64,000 nucleotides of DNA. It comes from Streptomyces luomodiensis. GTDB taxonomy: Bacteria > Actinomycetota > Actinomycetes > Streptomycetales > Streptomycetaceae. Made by a program: the position numbers and the translations under genes. How positions within the stretch are numbered: the first letter of the stretch is position 1; the number at the start of each line of letters is the position of its first letter. The notes under the pieces were generated by a model. That model was not told where the DNA came from. It made no database searches and worked only from the letters and a program-made list of their open reading frames with translations. The DNA lies in NCBI RefSeq assembly GCF_031679605.1, contig NZ_CP117522.1, forward strand, positions 9,858,001 through 9,922,000, written 5' to 3'. This document shows positions 26,727 through 34,712 of the stretch, piece after piece.

Positions 26727-27246
26727 CGACGCGGGGGCGGCCCATGTTCCGGAGTTCGTTCTCCACCACGAGCGCGGCCTGCCGCAGGCGGCCATCGGTG
26801 GCGACGATGTCGTCCCGTCCAAGCGTGGCGTTCAACGTGTCGCTGATCTTGAGGACCTCGCGGCTCATCTCGTCCAAGGCGGCCAACCCTGCCTCGGTGA
26901 CCTGGAGCGAGAGTGCCCGTTCGCTCTCTGGATGTGCGTCACGCGCAACGAAACCGCGGTTCTCCAGTTGGGTGACCATCCGCGTCATCGTCTGCGGCCG
27001 CACGTAGGAGCGGCGTGACAGCTGAGCGAGGGTCAGGCGGGGCTGACTGGCCAGGATCCGCAGGGCGCTGTAACTGGACAGTGTCATCTTCCACGGGCGC
27101 AGTCGCGTGTTCCCGATCCTGGTGACCGCCCGCTCGAACCGGAAGACGGCGTCGATCATCGAAGACGCTTCGTCCATACCGGCGGCAGCCTCGGTCGGCG
27201 AGCGACCGTCGTCGAACGGGTTGATGTAGGGGCGTCCGCTTGTCAC
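26716..27246 (-). CDS. MarR-family transcriptional regulator
   Basis: 176 residues from GTG 27246. Winged helix: TLAQLSRRSYVRPQTMTRMV (recognition helix VRPQTMTRMVTQLENRG), then wing VARDAHPESERALSLQVTEAG. The N-terminal helix has FERAVTRIGNTRLRPWKMTL. It is divergent from the flavin reductase, across the triple GCATGCTT operator, and the same operator precedes the transporter operon. It is the natural candidate repressor of both; MarR proteins usually release DNA on binding an aromatic or carboxylate ligand. Confidence 0.9.
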   Translation of the reverse strand: MTSGRPYINPFDDGRSPTEAAAGMDEASSMIDAVFRFERAVTRIGNTRLRPWKMTLSSYSALRILASQPRLTLAQLSRRSYVRPQTMTRMVTQLENRGFVARDAHPESERALSLQVTEAGLAALDEMSREVLKISDTLNATLGRDDIVATDGRLRQAALVVENELRNMGRPRVDDH

Positions 27247-27279
27247 CCATGCAGCATATGACTGCGGGACCGGAACTCA

Positions 27280-27326
27280 GCATGCTTGCCAGGTATTAAG
27301 CATGCTTGTATTGTGTAAGCATGCTT
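27280..27326. promoter_or_regulatory. Triple GCATGCTT operator with embedded promoter, copy 2
   Basis: GCATGCTT at 27280, 27300 and 27319 (the last two extended to AAGCATGCTT palindromes). -35 TTGCCA (27286-27291), 17-base spacer, -10 TATTGT (27309-27314). The expected transcription start coincides with the flavin-reductase ATG at 27321, so the mRNA is probably leaderless. Confidence 0.78.
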
Positions 27327-27836
27327 ACGGACGTCGGCGATTCTTCACAACTGTCAGGCCCCGACGCTGCACGTTTCCGGGCCGTCCTCGGGCACTTCCC
27401 CAGCGGCATCACCGCTATCACTTCGCGCGATGCGCAAGGCAGGCCGGTGGGCATGACCGTCGCGTCATTCACCTCGGTATCACTCACCCCTCCACTCGTG
27501 GCGTTTCTGCCCGGCAAGACGTCGTCGACGTTCCCGGTCATCGCCGAGCGCGGCACCTTCTGCGTGAATGTCCTCGCTGCCGACCAAGAGCGGATCTGCC
27601 GTGCACTGTCGGTGTCGGGAGGCGACAAGTTCGCCGAGGTGGCCTGGCTGCCCGGGCCGCATGGCGACCCGGTCATCGACGGCGTGGTCGCCTGGATCGG
27701 CTGCACGGTCGAAGCCGTGCACGACGCCGGTGACCACTACATTGTCATCGGGCGTGTCGACGACCTCGATGCCGACAGCACGGCGTCGCCCCTGCTGTTC
27801 TTCAAAAGCCGCTACAACCACCTCACATCAGCCTGA
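27321..27836 (+). CDS. Flavin reductase (two-component monooxygenase partner)
   Basis: 171 residues. Flavin_reduct domain: GHFPSGITAITSRDAQGRPV, then GMTVASFTSVSLTPPLVAF, KTSSTFPVIAERGTFCVNVL, and a C-terminal GDHYIVIGRVDDL. It reduces FMN with NAD(P)H and hands FMNH2 to a monooxygenase, here most likely the SsuD-like enzyme at 21318. The ATG at 27321 is the first base expected to be transcribed and there is no ribosome site, so leaderless translation is likely. It is followed by the isomerase-like gene. Confidence 0.9.
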   Translation: MLTDVGDSSQLSGPDAARFRAVLGHFPSGITAITSRDAQGRPVGMTVASFTSVSLTPPLVAFLPGKTSSTFPVIAERGTFCVNVLAADQERICRALSVSGGDKFAEVAWLPGPHGDPVIDGVVAWIGCTVEAVHDAGDHYIVIGRVDDLDADSTASPLLFFKSRYNHLTSA

Positions 27837-27916
27837 TGGGCGAGCATCTTGCAGCCCCACGAGGCGGAATCAAATCAGGCGTGCCTCAGAGCATTGACAG
27901 CAGGAGGTCCATCGAC

Positions 27917-28711
27917 ATGGAGCGCGGAGTTCTGGGCGAGCTGATCGCCGATCTGGCGGCGGAGTTCGACTCGCTGCGGGTGCTCATCACCTCTGGGACA
28001 GATCTGGTGCGGCCAACTCCCGCCGTCGGCTGGGACATCAGATCCAGCGTGTCGCACTTGATCGGCTGTGACCTCCTGGCCAAGGAAGCGATCGCCGCTC
28101 CCGATGAATTCCAGCGTGCCCGTCCCGCCACCGACGATGGCCTGGCCGAGCTTCTCGAAAGCCACATCGCGGCCCGCCGAGACCTCCCGGCAAAGGACCT
28201 GCGACAGGAATGGGATGAAGCCTTCGCAGCACTTCTGAGGGCTTTTGCGTCCTCGTGTCGAGACGAAAACGTTCCCTGGTTCGGGCCACCGATGAGCCCG
28301 GCGACGCTGGCCACAGCTCGCCTGATGGAATACTGGGCCCACGGCCAGGATGTCGCTGACGCCCTGAAGATCGTCCGCCAGCCCACGGACCGGATCCGGC
28401 ACGTTTGTCACCTCGGGTTCGTCACGTTCGAATTCAGCTTCGTCAACCGCGGCCTGCCCGTGCCGCCGTCCCCACCGCGTGTCGAGCTGCGCCTGCCCAG
28501 CGGCCTGCCCTGGGTCCGCGGCCCAGAAGACGGCCGTGCCTTGGTTACCGGCGACGCACTCGACTTCGCCCTCGTGGTCACCCAGCGCAGGCACCGGTCC
28601 GACACGTCCCTGACCTGCCGAGGCGAAGTCGCCGAGCAATGGCTCGCCATCGCCCAATGTTTCGCCGGCCCGCCCGGCCCGGGCCGGGCGCCGAGCGAGG
28701 TTCCGTACTAG
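27917..28711 (+). CDS. Maleylpyruvate isomerase-like (DinB/TIGR03084-type) protein
   Basis: 264 residues from ATG 27917 behind CAGGAGGTCC. N-terminal DinB helices: LRVLITSGTDLVRPTPAVGW, then DIRSSVSHLIGCDLLAKEAI and MEYWAHGQDVADALKI. His at VSHL and the HGQD motif are the expected metal ligands of mycothiol-dependent maleylpyruvate isomerase relatives. Such enzymes use mycothiol for cis-trans isomerisation or conjugation. The gene follows the flavin reductase by 80 bp and may be in the same transcript, suggesting a mycothiol step in the pathway or detoxification of an intermediate. Confidence 0.83.
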   Translation: MERGVLGELIADLAAEFDSLRVLITSGTDLVRPTPAVGWDIRSSVSHLIGCDLLAKEAIAAPDEFQRARPATDDGLAELLESHIAARRDLPAKDLRQEWDEAFAALLRAFASSCRDENVPWFGPPMSPATLATARLMEYWAHGQDVADALKIVRQPTDRIRHVCHLGFVTFEFSFVNRGLPVPPSPPRVELRLPSGLPWVRGPEDGRALVTGDALDFALVVTQRRHRSDTSLTCRGEVAEQWLAIAQCFAGPPGPGRAPSEVPY

Positions 28712-28800
28712 CGTGATGCGCCTGAAATGGTGGCGCTAAGAGGTCCTAACAGAAGTTGTCGGTCAAGTGACTGTCGGTTTGTCTGCTTGTTGGTCGTGTC

Positions 28801-29210
28801 ATGAGGAAGCGTCAGTCGCGGCCGTGGATGGTGTCGGACGAACTCTGGGCTCTGATCGAGTCGTCGTTACTGACCGAACCGGGACCGAAACTGGTGGCGG
28901 GCAGGCCGCGGGTGCCGTGATCGACTCCTCCCACGTGCGGGCCGCTCGGCGCGGCGGCAAAAGCGGGCCCAGCCCGGTCGACCATGCACCGCCGGGCAGC
29001 AAGCACCACGTCATCACCGACGCTCAGGGCGTCCCGCTCGCGGTGTCGTTGACCGGCGGAAACCGCAACGACGTGACACAGTTGCTGCCGCTGCTGGAGA
29101 AGATCCCGGCCGTGGCTGGCGTCGTCGGCCGCCCCAGACGTCGGCCAGAGATACTCCTCGCCGACCGCGGCTACGACCACGACAAGTACCGCCGCCTGGT
29201 GCGGGTGTGA
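28801..29210 (+). pseudogene. IS5-family (IS427-like) transposase with internal deletion
   Basis: ATG 28801 begins MRKRQSRPWMVSDELWALIE. After about 40 codons the sequence jumps to VIDSSHVRAARRGGKSGPSP (first DDE Asp) and KHHVITDAQGVPLAVSLTGG, then ILLADRGYDHDKYRRLVR (second Asp). The middle and the end with the final Glu are missing. A right-hand remnant adjoins the recombinase pseudogene. Confidence 0.8.
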
Positions 29211-29261
29211 GTAGTTGCGGTACAGAAAGTGCCGCTGAGACTGATCTTGCTCCGTGCTGGG

Positions 29262-29931
29262 CTATTTCGCGGGGGCTTCGAGACGCCGCGGTAGGGCGCC
29301 GGCGCGCAGTTCCCGTAGATCGGGGATGTGGTGGTAGACGGTGCCCCGGGGAGACGCCGAGGAGCTTGGCTATCGAGGTGATGGAGCGGCCGGGGTCGGG
29401 CAGGAGGTCGCGGGCGGCGCGGATGACTTCCTCGGTGGCGAGGGTGGGGTGTCCGCCGATGCGGCCGCGGGCGCGGGCGGCGGCCAGGCCCTCGTTGGTG
29501 TCGATGACGATGAGTTCGCGGATGAACTCCGCAAGGGTGGCGAAGACGTGGAAGACGAGCCGGCCGCCGGGGGTGGTGGTGTCCAGGTTCTCGTGGAGCG
29601 AGGTGAAGCCGATCCCGCGCTCGCGCAGCTCGGCGACCATGTTGATGAGGTCCTGGAGGCTGCGGCCGTAGCGGTCGAGTGAGGGGACGGCGAGGGTGTC
29701 GCCGGGGTCGAGGAAGGCGTGGCATGCCTTCAGCTCGGGGCGCAGGGCGTTCTTGCCGGACTTCTGGTCCGCGAAGATCTTCCGGCACTCGGCGGCGGTG
29801 AGCGCGTCGATCTGCCGTTCGAGCTTCTGTCCGCCGGTGGAGACCCGGGCGTACCCGATCTTGATTTCGGTGCGGACGAGCGGTTCGGCGCCGAGCAGGT
29901 CCGGCCCGTCGGCCGGTTCGAGGGCGGCCAT
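29262..29931 (-). pseudogene. Serine recombinase (Tn3-type resolvase), C-terminal frameshift
   Basis: From about 29931 the frame reads IKIGYARVSTGGQKLERQID (catalytic Ser), VPSLDRYGRSLQDLINMVAE and GGRLVFHVFATLAEFIREL, the resolvase catalytic core with its E helix. The helix-turn-helix ITSIAKLLGVSPG continues only after a one-base shift at about 29344, as TVYHHIPDLRELRAGALPRR, ending at TAG 29262-29264. A CCCCGGGG run at the shift makes slippage or a base-call error possible. It lies just inside a Tn3-type terminal repeat. Confidence 0.8.
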
Positions 29932-29943
29932 GGCCCCGGGTCA

Positions 29944-29981
29944 TGTCAGAAAACGGTGGTCTGGGGTTGTCGAATGACCCC
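29944..29981 (-). repeat. Candidate 38-bp Tn3-type terminal inverted repeat
   Basis: Read on the minus strand it begins GGGGTCATTCGACAACCCCA and ends TTCTGACA, exactly 38 bp, the usual length and GGGG start of Tn3 repeats. The transposase pseudogene breaks off exactly at its outer end. The partner repeat was not found in the window. Confidence 0.55.
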
Positions 29982-31133
29982 GGTTTACGCGGGACGGCCT
30001 CCTCCACCGCCGCCCACAGCGCGGCGACATCCGGGTCCGCGTCGTGCTCGGCGACCAGGTCCAGTTCCTCGGTGAGGATCTTCGACGCCTTCGCCAGGAT
30101 GCGCGCCGCCTTCTCCAGCTGCGGCAGCATCGCCAACCGCTCCCGCTCCGAGGCCCGCCGCGCGGGGCTGATCAGCCGGTTCGCCATCAGCATCGCGAAC
30201 AGGTCCAGCGCGTCATCGACCGCCTGCGCCTCCAGCTCCGCCACACCGCCGTCAGCAGCGCCGTGCGCCGCGGCTCCGGCGTCCGCTCGATCGTCGGTGC
30301 CTTGCCCAGCTGCCCGTACCGGGCCAGCGTGGACAGCCGGTCACCGGCACCCGCGACAGGTTCACCCGCCCGAGCGCGAATGCGGAGATCTCCTCCACCC
30401 GCTCCATCGCCCGCACCATCGCGGTGTCCGTCGACTTCACCGGCGGCGTGCGCAACCGCTCCAGCGCCGAGACCCGCTTGCCCTCCGGCACCGCCAGCAG
30501 CTCCGCCAGCGCCGGCGCGAGCGCGGGATCGGCCCGGTGCGCGGCGCGGGTCACCGCCTCGTACAGGCGCCGCTCGGCCGCCGTACGGGCCTCCGACACC
30601 TGCCGGGCCAGCACCGACACCCCCGGCAGCAGCACCCGGTTCTTCCGCAGCCACGTCACCGCGTGGTTGAACAGCGGCACCGGCCCCTCGGCGTGCGTCC
30701 ACGCCCGCCCGTACAGGAACCCGCGGAACTCCCGCCCCCATCGCCGGTCGGTGAAGTCGCGGTACCTGAACCGCTCCTGGATCTCCTCCGCATGCTCGTA
30801 CGGCGTCCGGCGCCGCTCGGGGCACCGCTTCACGCACGAGGCGTCGGTGATGCCGAGCTGCCCGGCCAGGTACTCCACGACCTCCCACGGCACCGCGAGC
30901 GGGTCCTCCCCGAGGAACCGGCCGATGTAGCGGACGGTGCAGATCTGCACGGCCATGCCCAGCCGGTGCGCGTCCGTACGCCGCAGCGCGATCAGATCGC
31001 GGTCGTCGTCATCGAGGAAGAAGAACCGCTCCAGCTCCGGGCGCGTGGGCACCTTGATGAACGTCCCGTACGCCTCGGCCTGCTCGTCAGTCAGAAACTC
31101 CACCGGCACGAGGCGGACCGTAGCCAGCGTCAT
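29982..31133 (-). pseudogene. Tn3-family transposase, truncated and frameshifted
   Basis: ATG 31133 starts LVPVEFLTDEQAEAYGTFIK, then RPELERFFFLDDDDRDLIAL, VQICTVRYIGRFLGEDPLAV and WLRKNRVLLPGVSVLARQVS, the DUF4158 N-terminal domain. At about 30350 the frame shifts (DRLSTLARYGQLGKAPTIER continues elsewhere), and again at about 30245 (ALDLFAMLMANRLISPARRA). It stops at VEEAVPR, right at the 38-bp repeat. About half the protein, including all DDE residues, is missing. Confidence 0.8.
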
Positions 31134-31199
31134 CACCCGCCCGACGATCTTTCCGGGAACCCCAGCGAGGGCCCCGGCAGGTGAACGCGGCAGCGGCGC

Positions 31200-31362
31200 G
31201 GCCTGGGCATCTTCCGCTACGTGGTCGAGGGCACGATTGCCTGGCTGCACGGCTTCCGCCGACTGCGGATCCGCTGGGAACGATGCGACGACATGTCACG
31301 GAGCCTTCCTCGGTCTCGCCACCCGCCTGATCACCCACCGCCACGTCCAACGCCTGCGGTAA
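31200..31362 (+). pseudogene. C-terminal fragment of an IS5-family transposase
   Basis: Reads VVEGTIAWLHGFRRLRIRWE, then after a frameshift AFLGLATRLITHRHVQRLR and a stop. This is the last helix with the catalytic Glu region (VVERT..WLH.FRRLR.RWERR) of IS5 elements. No upstream part is present. Confidence 0.75.
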
Positions 31363-31372
31363 ATCTCAGACT

Positions 31373-31500
31373 TAGAGGTCGCGCAGATAGGCGGCGTGGG
31401 GAGTCCCTGGCGACGAGGCGGGCACGGGTCCTGGTGATCAGGGGTTGCGACGCTCTGTGATCACTGGAGATAGACCTGCGTACGCGCTGCCGTCATGCTC
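31373..31500. mobile_element. Left-end remnant of the IS5 element seen at 33.8-34.7 kb
   Basis: Contains GAGGTCGCGCAGATAGGCGG, the inverted match of the right end near 34675-34697, followed by GAGTCCCTGGCGAC, TTGCGACGCTCTGTGATCAC and similar blocks shared with 33818-33890. The transposase itself is absent. Confidence 0.6.
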
Positions 31501-31530
31501 AGGTCTGAGCCCAGGTGGTGGGGGTCGGTG

Positions 31531-31640
31531 TCAGCTGAGTGTTTCGCCGCCGTCGATGGTGATGATCTGGCCGGTGACGTAGTTGTTGGCCATGAGGAAG
31601 AGGGCCGAGGCGGCGGCTTCCTCGGCGGTGCCGAAGTGGC
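31531..31640 (-). pseudogene. C-terminal fragment of a short-chain dehydrogenase
   Basis: Reads GTAEEAAASALFLMANNYVT, then GQIITIDGGETLS and TGA: the last helix and VTG..I.VDGG strand of SDR enzymes. Nothing upstream remains. Confidence 0.7.
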
Positions 31641-31716
31641 CGAGGGGAGCGGTCGATCCGGGGCGGCGGCGATCGCACGACCTCTTGGCAGAGCCGCACG
31701 CGCGAGGTCGCCGAGG

Positions 31717-32489
31717 TCAGTGGTGTGGTCGGCGTAGCCCTGCGACGAGGAGTTCGGCCATGCGGCGTGCGTCGTAGCGGGGATCGCTCTCCGCGCCGAT
31801 GCAGAGGTTTCCGACGCCGCGCATGAGCTGGTACGCATCGATGTCGGGGGCGGATCTCGCCTGGCGACGGCTGCGGCTTCGAGCAGTTCGGTGCAGACGG
31901 GTAGGAGGCGGTCGAGGAAGTAGGCATGCAGCGCCTCGAACCCGGTGTTGTCGGCCTGCAGCACGGCGGCGAGTCCGTGTTTGGTCACCAGGAAATCGAC
32001 GAAGAGGTTGATCCACTGCCCTAGGGCGTGTTTCGAAAGTAGCGCCGTCCGCCCGGAGGGCGGGCCCCGCGGCGTCTGGTGCGTGTGATCGCAAGGCGGA
32101 GGGTCGTCCTCGTAGTGGGCCTACTCGGACGATCCCGACAACGCAGCGAGCGCGCGTGCCAGGCGTCGCGGGGCAGGCGGGACTTTCGAAACACGCCCTA
32201 GTGCGGAGTGCGGGGACGGGTTAGTCGCCAGCAGGGCCGGACCGGCATCGGCGCAGGCGTCGACCTGGTGCCGATAGACGCCGATGATGAGGTCCGCTCG
32301 CGTCGGGAAGTGGCGGTAGATCGTGCCCACCCCGACGCCGGCCTTGGCCGCGATGTCGCGTACCGGCGCGTCTACGCCTGACGTGACGAAGACCGCGGCG
32401 GCCGCATCGAGCAGGGTCTTCTGGTTGCGCCGGGCGTCCTTGCGCCTGGACGGGGCTGCTTGTCCTGCGCCCTTGTCGCTGTCGTTCAC
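31717..32489 (-). pseudogene. TetR-family regulator interrupted by a small insertion element
   Basis: GTG 32489 begins the DNA-binding domain: RNQKTLLDAAAAVFVTSGVD, VRDIAAKAGVGVGTIYRHFP, then TRADLIIGVYRHQVDA. After PHSAL the 173-bp element at 32025-32197 intervenes; the ligand domain resumes with GQWINLFVDFLVTKHGLAAV. A one-base shift in a run of C near 31870 puts the end (DIDAYQLMRGVGNLCIGAES) in another frame. It is divergent from the aldo/keto reductase and two GGAAC/GTTCC palindromes lie between, so it was probably that gene's repressor, now lost. Confidence 0.8.
32025..32197. mobile_element. 173-bp MITE-like element with CTAG target duplication
   Basis: Ends are perfect inverted repeats GGCGTGTTTCGAAAGT / ACTTTCGAAACACGCC, flanked on both sides by CTAG (32021-32024 and 32198-32201). 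Removing the element plus one CTAG restores the tetR reading PHSALGQWINLF exactly. It holds no gene; it must have been moved by a transposase in trans, probably an IS5 relative that targets CTAG. Confidence 0.85.
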
Positions 32490-32521
32490 CGCACTGCTCC
32501 TCCCGCTCGCCGCTTGCAAAG

Positions 32522-32559
32522 CGGAACCGTGTTCCGTATCTTTCGGAACAGGGTTCCGC
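32522..32559. promoter_or_regulatory. Tandem TetR operator
   Basis: Two palindromes, CGGAAC-CGT-GTTCCG (32522-32536) and CGGAAC-AGG-GTTCCG (32544-32558), 22 bp centre to centre (about two helical turns), between the divergent tetR and aldo/keto reductase starts. Confidence 0.65.
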
Positions 32560-32641
32560 TTTGCTCATGGTGCCAGAGCAGGGGCCCGGCAACCAAGCCA
32601 TGCAATGCACCATGCTTCACCCGCAATGAGGAGACACGGTC

Positions 32642-33661
32642 ATGCAGTACCGCACCTTGGGCCGCACCGGTGTGCAGGTCAGCACCCTCGCGCTCGGCGC
32701 GATGAACTTCGGAAAGATCGGGCGCACCACCCAGGACGAGGTCACCGCCATCGTCGACGCCGCCCTGGGGGCGGGGATCAACCTGATCGACACTGCCGAC
32801 GTGTACAGCGGCGGCGAGTCGGAGGAGATGGTGGGCAAGGCCATCGCGGGCCGCCGCGACGACATCGTGCTGGCCACGAAGGCGACCATGCCGATGGGCG
32901 ACGAGCGCAATCGCCAGGGCAGCTCGCGCCGCTGGCTGGTCACCGCTCTGGAGGACAGCCTGCGTCGGCTCGGCGTCGACCACGTCGACCTCTACCAAAT
33001 CCACCGGTGGGACCCGAACACCAGCGACGAGGAGACTCTGTCAGCGTTGACAGACCTGCAGCGCGCGGGAAAAATCCGCTACTTCGGCTCCTCGACCTTT
33101 CCCGCCTACCGCATCGTGCAAGCCCAGTGGGCCGCCCGGGAGCACCACTTGAGCCGTTACGTCACCGAACAGCCCAGCTACTCAATCCTGCAGCGCGGCA
33201 TCGAGACCCATGTGCTGCCCGTGACCGAGCAGTACGGGCTCGGCGTCCTGGTATGGAGCCCACTGGCCTCGGGCTGGCTGTCGGGCGCGATCCGCGAGGG
33301 CAGGGAGATCACCACCAGCCGCTCCACGTTCATGCCGCAACGCTTCGACACCACCATCCCCTCCAACCGGGCCAGGCTCGACGCCGTCGAACGGCTGGCC
33401 GGAGTCGCCGACGAGGCCGGCCTGACGATGATCCAGCTCGCGCTCGGCTTCGTGACCGCGCACCCCGGCGTGACCAGCGCGCTTGTCGGCCCCCGCACAC
33501 TGGACCACCTGCACTCGCAGCTCGCCGCCGCAGACACCAAGCTCTCCGCCGACGTACTCGACGCGATCGACGCCATCGTCGCCCCCGGTGCCGACCTCGC
33601 CGCACACGAGAAGAACGACACCCCGCCCTCGCTACTCCACCCGTCCCTGCGGCGCCGCTGA
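32642..33661 (+). CDS. Aldo/keto reductase
   Basis: 339 residues from ATG 32642; GAGGAGACACGGTC holds the ribosome site. Catalytic tetrad: NLIDTADVYSGGESEEMVGK (Asp, Tyr), DIVLATKATMPM (Lys) and DLYQIHRWDPNT (His). C-terminal NADPH-binding GPRTLDHLHSQLAA. Usual length for the AKR family with YhdN/Gcy-like features. It reduces carbonyls with NADPH in the cytoplasm. Its presumed TetR repressor is broken, so it may now be constitutive. It is divergent from that gene across the tandem operator. Confidence 0.91.
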   Translation: MQYRTLGRTGVQVSTLALGAMNFGKIGRTTQDEVTAIVDAALGAGINLIDTADVYSGGESEEMVGKAIAGRRDDIVLATKATMPMGDERNRQGSSRRWLVTALEDSLRRLGVDHVDLYQIHRWDPNTSDEETLSALTDLQRAGKIRYFGSSTFPAYRIVQAQWAAREHHLSRYVTEQPSYSILQRGIETHVLPVTEQYGLGVLVWSPLASGWLSGAIREGREITTSRSTFMPQRFDTTIPSNRARLDAVERLAGVADEAGLTMIQLALGFVTAHPGVTSALVGPRTLDHLHSQLAAADTKLSADVLDAIDAIVAPGADLAAHEKNDTPPSLLHPSLRRR

Positions 33662-33796
33662 TCACCCCAGCGACAGCCTCCATATCCTCTTGTGCGACGT
33701 CCCGAAGCTGCAGCAGTGGATGGCGGTAGCAAATTCCGCTTCATGGTCGGCTTATGGGACTTCCATCACCTGGCGGTCCATCAGTAATCTGCCGCA

Positions 33797-34700
33797 GTCG
33801 GGCAGATGGGCTGCGTGAGGAGTCCCTGGCGACAAGGCGGGCCCAGGCCCGGTGATCACGAGTTGCGACGCTCTGTGATCACTGGGGGGACCTGTACCCG
33901 TGCTTCCATCATGGCTGTCCGCTGGGGTGCCACCGCCGCCGTATCAGCGACCGGATCGTGTTCGACAAGCTGCTGCAGCTCCTGCGGTTCGGCTGCTCCT
34001 ACCAGGCGATCTCCGACACGACCTGCTCGGCGACCACCATCCGCAATCGCCGCGATGAGTGGATCCGGCTCGGCGTCTTCGCCCGGCTCAAGCAGATCGT
34101 GCTGGAGTCCTACGACCGGATCGTCGGGCTCGTGCTCGACCAGATCGCCATCGACGGCTCCATCACCAGGGCTCCCAGCGGCGGGGAGGTAGCCGGGCGC
34201 TCACCGGTCGATCGCGGCAAGCAGGGCTTGAAACGCTCGGGCATGACGGATGGTTACGGGATCCCACTCGGCCGTGTCCTGGCCGGGGCGAACCGCCACG
34301 ACTCACCGCTTCTCGCGCCGACGCTGGACCTGCTGGACGACATCGGGCCGCTGCCCGACGACATCACAGTGCATCTGGACGCCGGCTACGACTCGGACAA
34401 GACCCGCGCCGAACTCGCCGCCCGCGACCTGCACGGCCGCATCGCGCACAAGGGGGAGAAGGCGCCGATCCAGGCGAGCCGGCGGTGGCATGTCGAGCGC
34501 ACGCACGCCTGGCAGAACGCCTTCCATCGCCTTGCCCGCTGCTACGAGCGCCGTGCGACCGTCGTCAACGCCTTCTTCGACCTCGCGGACACGATCATCA
34601 CCATCCGTAGCCTGATACGCCGAGCCTGGAGCACCCACCGCTGGGACGACCGCCCCAAGCGACGCCCATGAGCGCCCGCCTATCTGCGCGAGCTCTTATC
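33797..34700 (+). mobile_element. IS5-family insertion sequence
   Basis: Spans the transposase with imperfect ends: left near 33797 (CAGTCGGGCAGATGGGCTGCG) and right near 34675-34700, which inverted reads AGAGCTCGCGCAGATAGGCG. The ends match 16 of 20 bases or so. Exact borders and target duplication were not resolved. Confidence 0.6.
33958..34671 (+). CDS. IS5-family transposase (start uncertain)
   Basis: From GTG 33958, 237 residues; the same frame is open back to about 33870 (CFHHGCPLGCHRRRISDRIV), so the natural start may have been lost and the copy may be inactive. DDE core: LVLDQIAIDGSITRAPSGGE (first Asp), VHLDAGYDSDKTRAELAARD (second Asp) and RRWHVERTHAWQNAFHRLAR (Glu in the VERT motif). 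It cuts and joins the IS ends. Confidence 0.83.
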   Translation: MFDKLLQLLRFGCSYQAISDTTCSATTIRNRRDEWIRLGVFARLKQIVLESYDRIVGLVLDQIAIDGSITRAPSGGEVAGRSPVDRGKQGLKRSGMTDGYGIPLGRVLAGANRHDSPLLAPTLDLLDDIGPLPDDITVHLDAGYDSDKTRAELAARDLHGRIAHKGEKAPIQASRRWHVERTHAWQNAFHRLARCYERRATVVNAFFDLADTIITIRSLIRRAWSTHRWDDRPKRRP

Positions 34701-34712
34701 CAGTTGCTGTGG

